From: Nemertoderma westbladi
Taxonomy: Eukaryota > Xenacoelomorpha > Nemertodermatida > Nemertodermatidae
Reading direction: 5' to 3'
Length of the DNA stretch: 64,000 bases
Assembly: GCA_032718475.1 (NCBI GenBank)
Contig: JAUCBJ010006143.1
Coordinates: 1-64,000, forward strand
Part shown: positions 35,676 to 46,170 of the stretch, one piece after another
How positions within the stretch are numbered: position 1 is the first letter of the stretch
Layout: each line of letters opens with the position of its first letter
Program-made: the position numbers and the translations under genes
Notes under the pieces: model-generated
What the model saw: the letters and a program-made list of their open reading frames with translations, nothing else
The model's database searches: none
Told to the model about the DNA's origin: nothing

Positions 35676-36556
35676 CCATTAGCACCACCGCGTATTAACT
35701 TAAGTGTTATAACAGTGCGACCCCCGTTAAAATTAATTAATTCGCCTTGGTCGTCACGTAAAGTAATTAATATTGTTTTTAGTTTTTTATTCAACAACGG
35801 GTAATAGCAAATGCTCTCGTATTCGTGATTAATATATTTTCGATTTAATTGTGTTAAAGGACAGGTTCTTAAGAGCGGTGCTAAAGCGTCGCCAACAAAT
35901 GAGCTCTCAATAATATCTGTGTATATGAATATTGTATCTTTATTACGAGTTATATTCGTGGGAGCTGGAAAATCTAAAATTCCAATTTCCGAAATTTTTG
36001 GTCCACTATAATTTAAAATTAATATCGGCTGTTCTATATTGCTTAATTCATCCACTGTGGTGGTACTGTATATATCCCAATTCGGAATATCCGGATGATT
36101 CTGATCCAATAACAGTTTTAAGCCTAGAATTTGTATTAAATCACCACGTATACTTAATTGTATTTTTTTCAACTTTTTAGGAAATTTAAATCTTATTCTA
36201 CAATTATTTGTATTAAAAATGAATTCGAAATCTCTATATTTCGCTTCAGAATTAAACAGTTTATTTATATCATCAATAATGACTTGAATAGAGTTATGCA
36301 TACCGGGAAATAAACTGTATAATTTGGCATCTTTTGCATCTACCCCGATTGACAGCGAGATTTGAGTTTGCAGCGTAATATTACTGTATGTTGCTTGGTA
36401 TTGTAGCTCGGCAAGCCCAATTTTGGCGTTTGGACCAATATATAATTCTTCGGCTAAATCAACAGTAAACTCACTAGGATTATTGGGTCATTGGATCATT
36501 GGGATAAGTGTTCAATGAGCTATCTGAAAGTAGAGTGATATATGTATCTACAGCCA
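35672..36556 (-). pseudogene. Minor capsid (penton-like) protein paralogue B, one frameshift
   Basis: The likely start is ATG at 36556 (MAVDTYITLLSDSSLNTYP), because minor capsid proteins begin with a similar Y/F-x-T-L-x-S-x-x-S-x-x-x-x-P run followed by F-x-x-x-L. The frame breaks at a small tandem duplication of ATTGGRTC around 36480-36510, then continues (SEFTVDLAEELYIG, AELQYQATY) into the open part from 36301 to 35672. The C-terminus carries IFIYTDIIESSFVGDALAPLL. It overlaps paralogue A by four bases. Confidence 0.75.
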
Positions 36557-36806
36557 TTATTATTATTATTTAAGCTCTCTCTACTTGACTCCTTTGTACA
36601 TACAGTATAATGTTAAATTATAGACATCTGTGACCACGTTCATTGTCATCTTCTACAGTATATGCGAGGGATCAATATTTTACTGGCTTTATTTAAAGCG
36701 AATGAACTATAGATATATAGTATAGTAATAATATCATTCGAGTTAATATTGATTAATTACGGACATATGTGACCAAAATGAATTAATATACAGTATAAAC
36801 CTAAGC
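36557..36806. other. Intergenic region between minor capsid and integrase genes
   Basis: AT-rich, no gene seen. It contains TACAGTATA-type words and a possible start region for the minor capsid gene. Confidence 0.5.
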
Positions 36807-37385
36807 TTATTGAATATGCTGTACCCACGACTGTTTCTTGGATCTGATGAATCGGACTAAATATTCTTTTTTCCCATTGCGCACACGTTCTTTAAGTTTG
36901 CCAATATTTTTGTCAATCGGAAGATAAATATTACTATTCGGGTGGACCTTTTGGAGTTCGTGAGAATAAAATGAGCCATTTATTATATCTCCGGCGCTGT
37001 CCTTAATATCGAACATTACCGCTGGTACTCTATCCAATCTGACTCGATGAATAATAAATAATTCACGTGTCCATTGTTCTCGATAGCCTTTAGCAAAAGC
37101 AGTACGAGCGATAGATAATCGTACTGTATCTCCAACTTTAAATTTTATTTTCTTGTGATTTATCTGTCTATATTTCCCATATAATCTATTCATTAATTCA
37201 GTTTCATTAAATTTATTAACTTCAATGGGCGTCATTTGTATAGTCCTATGATAAGACCTATTATAAGCTGAGATAAGCTTAGGTAAAATTTTTATCCAAA
37301 CATTATTTCCCCGTTGCGTAAAAATTTTGAACATCTTTGTTTTTAATGTTCTGTTGAATCTCTCGACAATAGCAGCCTTATTCAC
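36807..37385 (-). pseudogene. INT: Polinton integrase, C-terminal part (split by hAT-like insertion)
   Basis: Starts at the third catalytic position: AAIVERFNRTLKTKM carries the DDE glutamate. WIKILPKLISAYNRSYHRTI follows, then GDTVRLSIARTAFAKGY (SH3-like part), and near the end KERVRNGKKEYLVRF, a chromodomain-like segment usual in Polinton integrases. The first two catalytic residues are in the other half (40278-40795). The reading frame is compatible across the insertion once one target copy is discounted. Confidence 0.9.
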
Positions 37386-38185
37386 TAGGGGGGAGTGAAA
37401 AAAAATATTTTCTTTACTTTTAAGGGAAGCACTATTTTTCTGATGCCAAATCGGTCTAAACTAACTTTCCAAGAAATTTTTTTTGATTTTGAAAAATTCT
37501 AAGCGGGCCTCACGACACTTGAAAATTTCAAATTTTTGGGAATGGCAATGCCAGATTTGAAAATCCCAGATATTTTGTATTTTTGATAAAAGTTAAGGAA
37601 GATGCAAATATTTAATGTCAAATAGGTTGGAAACAAACACAAAATGTGAAATTGTGATTTTCATATAAATCTACCCCAGCCTCATGGCGTTTAAAATTTT
37701 GCAAAATTTGCCAAATATTTCACCCCAAAAATGCAGCAATCCTACTTCGTAGTCTCTATAGTTGAAATTGATTTACTGTGATTTGGAGTTCTACTTCCTG
37801 AGTGAAAACGAAGTCCCCTGATTTGATCACAACTATATTTCAATACTAGAAACCCAGCTAGCTGGCTGTGAATTTGCCATTGGATCAATTCCCAATAAGT
37901 ATATTATAAACAACAGTAGGCCTAGGTCTAGGAAGAAGGATAATTCTAAATTAGGAAAACACTAGTAAAACAGTGAAACACTAGAAAAACATATGAAAAA
38001 CACTGTAAAGCACACGGAAAACAGTAAAAATATTGATCAACAGGAAATTTATTACATGTATTACACTGCATTGGTAATCTTAAATGTACTCCTCGCATAG
38101 CACACATTAAGTAATCTCCGTAAAACATAGGGAAAACACTATAAACAAAAACGGTGAAATTTTTCCTATATTTCGCTAGACGGCG

Positions 38186-38400
38186 GGGTAGCTCAATTGG
38201 CTGAGCGCCAGGCCTGCAATCTATTGGTTGTAGGTTTAGCCCCACCAGGGTCCACTCAGCCGCCTTTCATCCACTGGGGTCGATAAATTGAGTACCAGTT
38301 AAATAACTGGGAGCAAATCTGGGGATAATAGTATAGCGCCCACCCCTACCCTCGGTAGCATCTATCGAAAGAGGAGCCTTCGGGTCGCCTCAACTGTTTG
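38186..38400 (+). repeat. tRNA-derived SINE
   Basis: The head has A-box GGGTAGCTCAATTGGCTGAGC and B-box-like GGTTGTAGGTTTAGCCCC. The body contains GGTCGATAAATTGAGTACCAGTT, a conserved motif seen in several marine-invertebrate SINE families, and the unit ends near CGGGTCGCCTCAACTG. Boundaries are approximate. Confidence 0.75.
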
Positions 38401-38847
38401 TTTGATATGCTGCTAATAATACTAGGTGAAATAAGAAATCAATCAGCATGCAGTTCAGCACTATCCTTGTTTTACTGGTCATCCAGTATTACCAGTGTTG
38501 CTGTATTCTGGTATTACATAGTCTATTCCAGTATTGTTAGTGTTAGATCAATTCATCTGCTAAATGTTGGCAGTTGAGTGCAGAAGTTGCGGAATTTATT
38601 ATTAAGGATACCATTAATACCAGAAAACCGAACTGACTAGAAAATCATGTGTGGGGTTCTAGATCTTTCATCCGCGCTTCTAACCACTCTGGTATGCCAC
38701 TTCACTACAGTATCTCTGTAGGCAGGACCTAATTGTGGCCCTCTTGCTGTCTTAATATTAAATACCGCAACATCTGCACTTTAACTGTTTAACATTTAGC
38801 AGATGACAAGATCCAACACTAACAATACTTGAATACTGGAATACACT

Positions 38848-39348
38848 GGAAAAATCCTGGAAAAAAATGGATACCATCTGGAAATCAGATCACTCCAGGC
38901 ACCTGAAGACCAAGTTCTTTCGAGCCACAGTGGAAAGTGTATTTTTATATGGGGGTGAGACCTGGACACTGACTAAATCACTTGAACAACGAATTGATGG
39001 TTGCTACACATGACTACTAAGGGCAGTCCTAAACATCAGCTGGAGACAACACATGACAAACGCCGAGCTTTATGGTACAATACCACCTGTATCAACCACC
39101 CTCCGTGAACGCAGATTAAGATTCAGTGGGCACTGCTGGCGAAGTAAAGACGAGGTCATACCAGATCTACTTCTCTGGCAACCAACTCATGGAAAGCGTA
39201 GTCGTGGACGACCTGCCATAACATATATAGATCAACTTGAAAGGGATACTGAACTTGGGAGAAACAAAATTGCGACAACTATGGAGAATCGGGAAGCCTG
39301 GAAGGATCTCATTTCCACTGTCCGAGTTTGCTCGACCTAGTAGTAGTA
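38848..39348 (+). mobile_element. 5'-truncated RTE-like non-LTR retrotransposon tail
   Basis: Encodes the C-terminal end of a non-LTR reverse transcriptase protein: FFRATVESVFLYGGETWTL (about 38910-38965), one TGA near 39010, then ERRLRFSGHCWRSKDEV and HGKRSRGRPAITYIDQL up to 39340. The 3' end is a short TAG repeat. The 10-bp sequence GGAATACACT stands on both sides (38838-38847 and 39349-39358), a target duplication typical of LINE insertion. It lies inside the right arm of the hAT-like element. Confidence 0.85.
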
Positions 39349-40277
39349 GGAATACACTACCAGAACCCACCATTCAGGATGCTGCCGAAATGCATGCTGA
39401 TTGGGGTTACTGTTCCTTGGTTGCCTGGCAACAATGGTTTCTGTGTAGTATTAGACACTTTCAACTTATTTTTTAGCAGCATATGAGGTAAAATTTAATG
39501 CTATCACTGCTGTCACTGTTTTCTGGACAGTTTATAGTGTTTCCCTATGTTTTATGAAGATTACTTAATGGTGTGCTATGCGAGGAGTACATTTAAGATT
39601 ACCAATTCAGTTTAATACATGTATTAAATTTCCTGTTGATCAATATTTTTACTTTTTCCGGGTGCATTACAGTTTTTTTCATATAATGTTTTTCTAGTGT
39701 TTTACTGTTTTACTAGTGTTTTTCGAATTTATAATTATCCTTCATTTTCCTATACCTACGTTTTATAAATATTGAGAATTTGATCCAGAGGCAAATTCAC
39801 AGCCAGCTAGCTGGGTTTCTAGTATTGAAATATAGTTGTGATCAAATCAGGGGACTTGGTATTCACTCAGGAAGAACTCTAAACCACAGTAAATCGATTT
39901 CAACTATACAGACTACGAAGTAGGTTTGCTGTATTTTTAGGGCTAAATTTGGCAAATTTTGCAAAATTTTAAAGGCCATGAGGGTGGGGTAGATTTATAT
40001 GAAAATCACAATTTCACATTTTGTGTTTTTTTTCGAACCTATTTGACATTAAATATTTGCATCTTCCATAACTTTTATCAAAAATGCAAGATATCTGGGA
40101 TTTCCAAAACTGGCATTGCCTTCCCAAAAATTTGAAATTTTCAAGTGTCATGAGGCCCGCTTAGAATTTTTCGAAATCAAAATTTTTTTTTTGCAAAGTT
40201 AGTTTAGACCGATTTGGCATCAGAAAAATAGTGCTTCCCTTAAAAATAAAGAAAAAAAAATTTTTCACTCCACCCTA

Positions 40278-40795
40278 TTATTCACAGAGTACATTACGTA
40301 ATACTGTATACCGACGGTATCTAAATATTTTCTTACAGATTTATTTAGAAACTCAGAACCTTGATCCGTGGCGATTCTGTTTAGTTTACCCTTTTGGAAT
40401 ATTTTTTGCAATATACTAATAATTTCAATACCTGTTTTTGTTTTCATACCATAGGCAAAAGCAAGCTGGCTGAAGGCATCAATACATGTTAATATATAGT
40501 TATAATTATTATTTTGTGATTTATATTGCTGCATATCCACCAGATCTATCATATATATATCTTTTAAGCCTCCCGTAAATATTTTAGATGTTGGATAATT
40601 ATGTCTACGTGGTGTGTGAAGGGAGTATGTCTTTTGCCCGCTCAACCATTTCTGGGCTTGAACTGGTTTGATGTTTGTGGCTTTTGCTAATTTTGCGATA
40701 CTTGCAAAACCCGCAGGGGATGAAGGATCTAAATAAATTCTTAACAGTTTTTTGTCTAAGCTTCGGCTTAAAATCGGTTTCATCTTGCGTGGCAT
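40278..40795 (-). pseudogene. INT: Polinton integrase, N-terminal and core part
   Basis: Retroviral-type DDE integrase. It starts at ATG 40795; LLRIYLDPSSPAGFA and KWLSGQKTYSLHTPRR are typical of Polinton integrases. The catalytic Asp residues are in DIYMIDLVDMQQYK (about residue 83) and RIATDQGSEFLNKS (about residue 148). The third catalytic residue is on the other side of the inserted hAT-like element. The break falls between motif D2 and the DDE glutamate, so neither half can be active. Confidence 0.9.
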
Positions 40796-40871
40796 CTTTT
40801 CGACAACCGCAAGTAATATGTATATTCAAATCTCTTATAAAGGGCATCACCGTAAGAACAACTGAAATTTT

Positions 40872-41012
40872 CTAATTTTCTTTAAAGTTGATGTTTTGAA
40901 GGGTTTTTGAAGTAGTATTTACTCTAGGTATATCTTGAGGTTTTAAATCAGTAGCTAACGGTTTACTCGATACTAAATATAATTTTCTAAATGTTACTCT
41001 TGTTTTAACCAT
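40872..41012 (-). CDS. Small basic ORF of 46 residues
   Basis: Starts ATG at 41012, two bases after the stop of the next gene upstream, and ends TAG at 40872. It begins MVKTRVTFRKLYLVSSKP. The tight spacing in a leftward gene cluster makes it a credible gene despite its size. No family recognised. Confidence 0.45.
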   Translation of the reverse strand: MVKTRVTFRKLYLVSSKPLATDLKPQDIPRVNTTSKTLQNINFKEN

Positions 41013-41014
41013 TA

Positions 41015-41398
41015 TCACCATCCGCGGTTAATTTTTTTCGCAATAGCCGCTCCAGCGGCAGCGGCACCAGCACTCGCGGCGAGTTTCGCACCAATGCCGA
41101 GTAAGGGTATTAGAAACGGTAGTATGCCTCCAGATTGATTGCTTAACTTTTTTCTGTAACTTGATATATTTTTTGTTTTACGGTTGAGGGATTTCAATAC
41201 CTTTTTATAGCGCCGAATATTTCTAAATGAATGAGGGGTCAATTGTACGTTACCTTTTAGAACATTTAATGCAGTATTTACAATGAGCCGTATTAATTCG
41301 TTACTAGCGGTATGGTTAATAAAATAAGTTCTTTGTTGAGGGGTAGCGCTGCGTAGAAATTCCAGTTCGTTACGATATTTCTGCACAAGTCTATTCAT
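41015..41398 (-). CDS. Conserved small Polinton protein with hydrophobic C-terminus
   Basis: An intact 127-codon frame. The pattern is a helical basic N-terminal part, ALNVLKGNVQLTP near residue 42, a long basic linker, then a Gly/Ala-rich hydrophobic tail (GGILPFLIPLLGIGAKLAA...). Proteins of this layout (ALNVLKGN-type motif plus hydrophobic tail) recur in Polintons and related adinto-like viruses, to my knowledge without firm function. The hydrophobic tail could be membrane-active; that is inference. Confidence 0.65.
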   Translation of the reverse strand: MNRLVQKYRNELEFLRSATPQQRTYFINHTASNELIRLIVNTALNVLKGNVQLTPHSFRNIRRYKKVLKSLNRKTKNISSYRKKLSNQSGGILPFLIPLLGIGAKLAASAGAAAAGAAIAKKINRGW

Positions 41399-41438
41399 TG
41401 TTGCAACATTATTGAAAATTGTTACAAAATATTAATTA

Positions 41439-42116
41439 TTAATTATTATTGTTATTATTATTTTCGCTACGTTTATAGTCAATGTAATTTTTAATGTAAC
41501 AATTATGATTACGAAATATATCCGATCTAAATCTTAAATGTTCGGGTGTTTCCTGTCGTAAATCAATTAAGAAATGTGAAAATGGTTCAATAGTTGCATC
41601 TTGATAGGAATCTACTAAAAATTTGGTCTGCCCTGGTAACATTTGCTTCGCAAAATTTAAAACCGATAAACTGTCTCTCGGATTTTTCATTAATACTAAA
41701 GTATGGCTATTAATTGATCTTGTGCGGTTATGCTTCCCGCCGTAAAACATGTTTTGCATTATAAAACAAATAAATATATTGGAATGATGAGCTACCTTAG
41801 TAAACAATACAGTTAATGCTATACTGGACTCAGTTTCTGTTAACAAATCATCTATAATTAATAAATCTCAACTATTCACTAAACTATCTATATTTTTGGG
41901 CAAGCCTTTGTAAAGGTGAGTAATACCGGGAATAGTCGGGGGATTGCTCCCGTAACAATACAATACTCGCAAGGGGGCTTTGTTGAAACAACCATTCTTG
42001 TGTTTAATTAAATTACTGACAAATGTTGACTTTCCGGAACCAGATGGGCCAGAAATTATCATACTTGTTCCCATTTGAAAGTTTAAATTATATGGACCTG
42101 AATTAAAGTCAGCCAT
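41439..42116 (-). pseudogene. ATP: FtsK/HerA-type packaging ATPase with one in-frame TGA
   Basis: The frame from ATG 42116 carries Walker A in ISGPSGSGKSTFVS (about residue 25) and Walker B in LLIIDDLL (about residue 88). A TGA at 41868-41870 lies just before Walker B; the same frame continues to TAA at 41439, giving ~225 codons, the usual length for A32-like packaging ATPases. Downstream parts include FICFIMQNMFYGGK and LVLMKNPRDSLSV. The tail ends in a run of Asn from an ATT/AAT microsatellite. In Polintons this enzyme is expected to package DNA. Confidence 0.88.
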
Positions 42117-42330
42117 TTATTATTATTATTATTAAGATATATCAACAATACAATATAATATAAATATCAATATCAATAAACCAACACCATTACTATGTAT
42201 ATAACAATAATTGTTGCAACTACAATATTAGAGTACTGTATATTTAATTAACATATGACGCAGCTACAGTATGTGACGCTCGCTGCAACAAAAGGTGCTA
42301 TTTCCAATTATAGTATAGACTGATGTAATT

Positions 42331-42783
42331 TCAAGCATGGTGAGCATCTTTATACGCGAAATAATGATAGGTAACATCGGCGGTTTGGTAATCACTTCCC
42401 GAAAATTTTGCGCTAATGATTTTTTTATGTTCGCTGCTAAAAAAATTAGGAATATAGTAGCAACACCGTCGTACTACATTTCTATAAAAAATATTCTCCA
42501 ATATTGTAAATAAATCTCCTGGATCATTACTTTCCGCAGAAATATAAGTTATATTTCAAAGCTCTTTCCAATAATAGGGTTGGTAACTTACCAACTTTAT
42601 ATTAAACTTAGATATGGGTGCGCGACAAATAGGACAAATTTTAGAACAATAATTATTCATTTCGGAATATTGTACAATACATTGTACGCAAGTTGCATGT
42701 TTATTTTCACATTTATAATAATCTCGATGTTGTTGCAATAACTTAGAATAGCAAACTGGACATTTTTCATTTAAAATATCCAT
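42331..42783 (-). pseudogene. RING-finger protein, continuing in frame past a TGA
   Basis: The first 75 residues (42783-42559) form a RING-type zinc site: CPVC, then C-x-H-x-x-C-x-x-C (CENKHATCVQC) and CPIC, spaced as in C3HC4 fingers, so an E3 ubiquitin-ligase-like role is possible. A TGA at 42556-42558 follows. The same frame then stays open for 74 more codons with plausible protein composition (FTILENIFYRNVVRRCCYY, HYFAYKDAHHA) to TGA at 42331. The intact protein was probably ~150 residues; alternatively the 75-residue form is real. Confidence 0.65.
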
Positions 42784-42948
42784 TTTCCAAATTTTAAAGT
42801 AAGTTGAAAATAATTATCACAATACACAACAACAACAACAAACAAAACTGTTATACTGTATATACAAATACTACTACAATTTTCGATTATTTAAAAACCT
42901 CAAAATTATATAAATAATCATAAAATATTTATAATATAGAGGGAAAAG

Positions 42949-43392
42949 TCAAGAATCAATGATATTATCAACATATTCAACATTATCTGTTGATTCTTCA
43001 GTTTTGACAAAGGATTCTTTTAAAATCATTACAATAAAGAAATACATAATTTTGTAGGGATTATGGCGATTTAGCTGTATTTCAAACTTTTCACCAGCTT
43101 TGTTGTATTGTGTAATAACAATAAACCCCTCTATCATGGATAATAGTAAGATGTTGATTAATTTTCCCTCATGCTCAACTTTCAGGTTGTAATCTAAGAG
43201 ATGAATACTATTATCAGAAGCATCAATATCAATTGAGCTTAAAACTTTCCTGGCTTTTTCAGAAAACTCAATTTTATATTTATCATCTCCCTGACGGTAA
43301 ATTGTATAATCAATAACAATATAGGCTTCACCATCTTCTGCAAAAAATGAATGCCTTACTATTGGCATAACCATATCGGAATTAGAAGACAT
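42949..43392 (-). CDS. Hypothetical Polinton protein
   Basis: An intact 147-codon frame, first gene inside the right terminus. Acidic and beta-rich (AYIVIDYTIYRQG, FIVITQYNKAGEKFEIQL). No signal peptide; a short hydrophobic run (IMYFFIVMIL near residue 114) could be a buried helix or membrane segment. No family recognised. Confidence 0.55.
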   Translation of the reverse strand: MSSNSDMVMPIVRHSFFAEDGEAYIVIDYTIYRQGDDKYKIEFSEKARKVLSSIDIDASDNSIHLLDYNLKVEHEGKLINILLLSMIEGFIVITQYNKAGEKFEIQLNRHNPYKIMYFFIVMILKESFVKTEESTDNVEYVDNIIDS

Positions 43393-43644
43393 TATTTAAT
43401 ATTTTATTGTAAATCAAACCAACAAAGTAAAAACTTTTAAACTAAAACCATTACAAATGATTAATTGTGATTAAAGCAAGAGATTATATATAAGATATTT
43501 TCAAAAATAATACAGGTCTTAAACTGAAAAAATAGCCTAAATTCGGTTTATTGATTGGTTGATTAGCCGGTAGGGAAATGCAGTTTAATTAAAAATTATT
43601 TGGTTCAGCGTAATAATAATAATAATAATAATCACTAATGTACG

Positions 43645-44116
43645 TATACGCGTAGCGGGAAACGGAGTGGAATTTCATGTATCATACTGAGTGGTTGGTT
43701 GGTTTGTTGGTTTGGTGACAGCCGTTGAGGAGTAGCAGCGCTAGCTAGCGGAGGGTAAATCGTTGAGTTGGTAATCGATATAATATAATATATAATATTG
43801 AGGGAGGGTATATGCACGATGCGTGTAGATGGCCACGTCGTCGTTGTTGTCATCATATACAGTATACAGCGGTGGTGGTGTTGGCAGTGGTGGTGATGTG
43901 GCGAAAAGGTGAATAACATTAGGGTTAGTAGTTAGTTAGTCAGTAGTCGAGTTAGGCTACGCTACGATTGGTTGATGGCAACTGCCGATGGTGACATATG
44001 GCGCACGCATTGCAATTTAGCACCGGAATTTGACATTTTTAATACCCCTCTCAATGGAATGTGCATAGCCCAGGCTTAGGGAGGACTATCGTGAGGACTA
44101 TGCTTTATCTACTACT
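43645..44116 (-). repeat. Polinton right terminal inverted repeat
   Basis: Inverted match to 19781-20262, ending CTTTATCTACTACT. It includes the shared CACCGGAATTTGACAT block and the GCTAGCTAGCGGAGGGTAAA block, with several substitutions and small indels compared with the left arm. Confidence 0.9.
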
Positions 44117-44832
44117 GTCGTGTCTGAATCAAGATTGTACCATTCAGGCGGTTGGGCAGTTTATTCTGCTAGGCGCATTACAAATAGGGCTATTTGGGAT
44201 ACTAACACCTACCGTGTCCTCGCCAACATCCTGATAAGATCCTGATCTTGATAACATCCATAATTGCCACGCCCACCTAGACAACCAAAATTCTAGATAG
44301 GAGACCAGGCTAGCTATTGTAACTGTACGCCTACTGTAGTAAACTAACACTTTTCTTCTTAGTATCAGGGACTTAGTAGATTTAAATTGCCGAATTCAAC
44401 ACACACACGCGTTTAGGAATTATTTACACCTTGAAATATATAAAATAATTTGTCCACACCGCAGTTCGTCCGCTAGTTAGATATTTAGCTAGCAACCCCC
44501 ACCCCATATAAATCACACCGCGGCAAAGTATACGAACACCTTTAGTCCGTCAGCAAGTCAGCACGATTGTTAGGATTTGCTGCACGGGATTTTGTATTAT
44601 CGAAGTTTGTCCGTTTGTAGACTGTTTTCTGCCTCACCGGTTAACGAGACCGATACTGCATGCAATAGATTTGCTTACTTAGAGTTTACTGTTTTGTTGA
44701 GAAGGTTGGATTTTTGTTTTGTGATTTACAGACTTTACAGTAGGATATTGCAGGATTCACACATAGTAGAGATGCTATTTCGGAATCAACGAACAGTAGG
44801 AATATGTTTCTAGATCTGGTCGATCAAACACT
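44117..44832 (+). repeat. Right candidate LTR of the BEL-like element, second part
   Basis: Begins with the duplicated GTCGTG and continues the repeat matching 3250-4115, with the TATA box at 44507-44513. It lacks ~188 bases present at 3510-3697. Similarity stops after GGTCGATCAAACA (44820-44832), where the second Polinton fragment begins, so the 3' end of the LTR is lost. Confidence 0.7.
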
Positions 44833-44992
44833 GAATGTTTTTATTAAAATTCATCACTTGCAATCTTCATGGTAATAAATTGATACCATATCTAATTTTT
44901 TTGTTCTCACTCTGAAGTTGTGTTATTTCCTTAATAATTTCTTCATTATCTTACTTAGTATATTCGTTGGTTGGAAAATCATACACTCGAAT

Positions 44993-45101
44993 AAATGATA
45001 CTGATTCCGACATTGGAATTGTAAAACCAGTAAAAAAAATAAATATACCTATTTATTTTTTTTCTGGTTTTATAACTCCAATGAGTGAGTCAGTATCATT
45101 T
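44993..45101. repeat. Hairpin upstream of the first gene in the truncated Polinton
   Basis: AAATGATACTGATTCCGACATTGG pairs with its imperfect inverse ending GTCAGTATCATTT. The inner stem is TAAAACCAG...CTGGTTTTA around an A/T tract. It differs in sequence from the hairpin at the same position in the complete Polinton (20751-20858). Confidence 0.8.
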
Positions 45102-45218
45102 TATCAGGTGTTGTTTTCCGACCATCACAACTTTAGAGTGAGAACTATGGTGTCAATTTATTACAGCAATACAGTTTAAAATTTATCACTTGTAATATTT
45201 TTCGTATTTATTATTATT

Positions 45219-46170
45219 ATGGCCTTAAAGCAAAAAACCGGAGCAACAAATAGCTGGAAATTTACTTACAATAAATATACTTGCACCGTCGTTTACAGCA
45301 AGTATTTTATTGTGGAATCTCAGGAGGACAACGAATCAATTTGTTTTTCCCACCAAGATACCCGCTATTTGCTAGACATTCTAGAAACAACCAACAACCA
45401 AATTCAATCCAGACCAGCAATTATACCAGGTAGGATATATCCCACTCTTCGTTTTGCATGAGGAAATTTGAATATTTCTATCAACCCTACGTCGGGTGAT
45501 GTTTACGTTCAGAAACAAGGCAAAGTAAAGTTCTTAACAAAGCTTTTACCGAAGTTCTAATTCAATACAGAGGGAAATTATTGCAATTTCTCTCTCCACC
45601 GCTAGAGATTATTAGCAATCAATTCTACATTGAATTATCAAATCCACAATTTATTGGATTTGTAACAGCTTTTAAAGGAACCAACTATGTTGGCTTATGG
45701 AAAATCAGCCTCAGATACGCTGATAGTGTTGGTTTTAACTATTATACGGGTTTCAATTTGTCAAATCAGGAACTAACCGTTTTGTTGCTAGAGTGGGACA
45801 CCCAAATCGATGAAACAAACAAGCATCTTTTTGATAAAAATATCATTCAACTATCAGATATGATCTATCATTTATGATTAAAACCAATAATAAAAAATTA
45901 TTATTACCAACACCAATAATTCTACTGAAGTCGACACAGGTGGAAATTTTATTGAGTTGCATTACTTGAATGATAGAGCTCATATTAGTTTTCTCAAAGA
46001 GGCAATGGATGGTGTTTCTCTTACTGAAGCTAATGTGGATGGTTTTGTCCTTTTGGATAAACCTAAAGCATTTGTAGAGATCCCATCACCTAAACCGGAT
46101 GTTGAAGAGAGTTGCTCTCAACCGCAACAGGTCTTTCCTGAAATATTACTCGGAAGCCAAGATGATTGAG
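45219..46170 (+). pseudogene. First Polinton gene (unknown), truncated-copy version
   Basis: Matches 20954-22018. The N-terminal part is open from ATG 45219 through the place where the complete copy has a TAA, but then breaks at 45459 (TGA), at a base loss near 45524, near 45877 and at TGA 46168. Comparison of the two copies separates copy-specific damage from the ancestral frame. Confidence 0.75.

Larger units (their letters stand above)
37386..40277. mobile_element. Non-autonomous hAT-like fold-back element with long arms
   Basis: Ends TAGGGGGGAGTG and CACTCCACCCTA, flanked by a perfect 8-bp duplication TTATTCAC (37378-37385, 40278-40285). TAGGG termini and 8-bp duplication fit the hAT superfamily. 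The inverted arms are very long (about 37386-38150 and 39515-40277, sharing GATGCCAAATCGGTCTAAACT). They continue inward at about 38490-38585 and 38775-38855. A SINE sits in the left arm and an RTE-like fragment in the right arm. No transposase is present. It interrupts the Polinton integrase. Confidence 0.9.
19781..44116. mobile_element. Complete (but decayed) Polinton/Maverick, 24.3 kb including nested insertions
   Basis: Termini read AGTAGTAGATAAAG...CTTTATCTACTACT in inverted orientation, with ~0.47-kb inverted repeats and a perfect 6-bp target duplication GTCGTG (19775-19780 and 44117-44122). The second duplication lines up with the uninterrupted repeat at 3251, so the insertion point is exact. 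AG/CT termini, 6-bp duplication and gene content (protein-primed PolB, retroviral-type integrase, adenain-like protease, FtsK-like ATPase, jelly-roll capsid proteins) are the established Polinton hallmarks. Genes converge: + strand on the left half, - strand on the right half. Nested inside are a 0.5-kb MITE, a ~2.4-kb insertion in the capsid gene and a 2.9-kb hAT-like element in the integrase. Confidence 0.96.
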
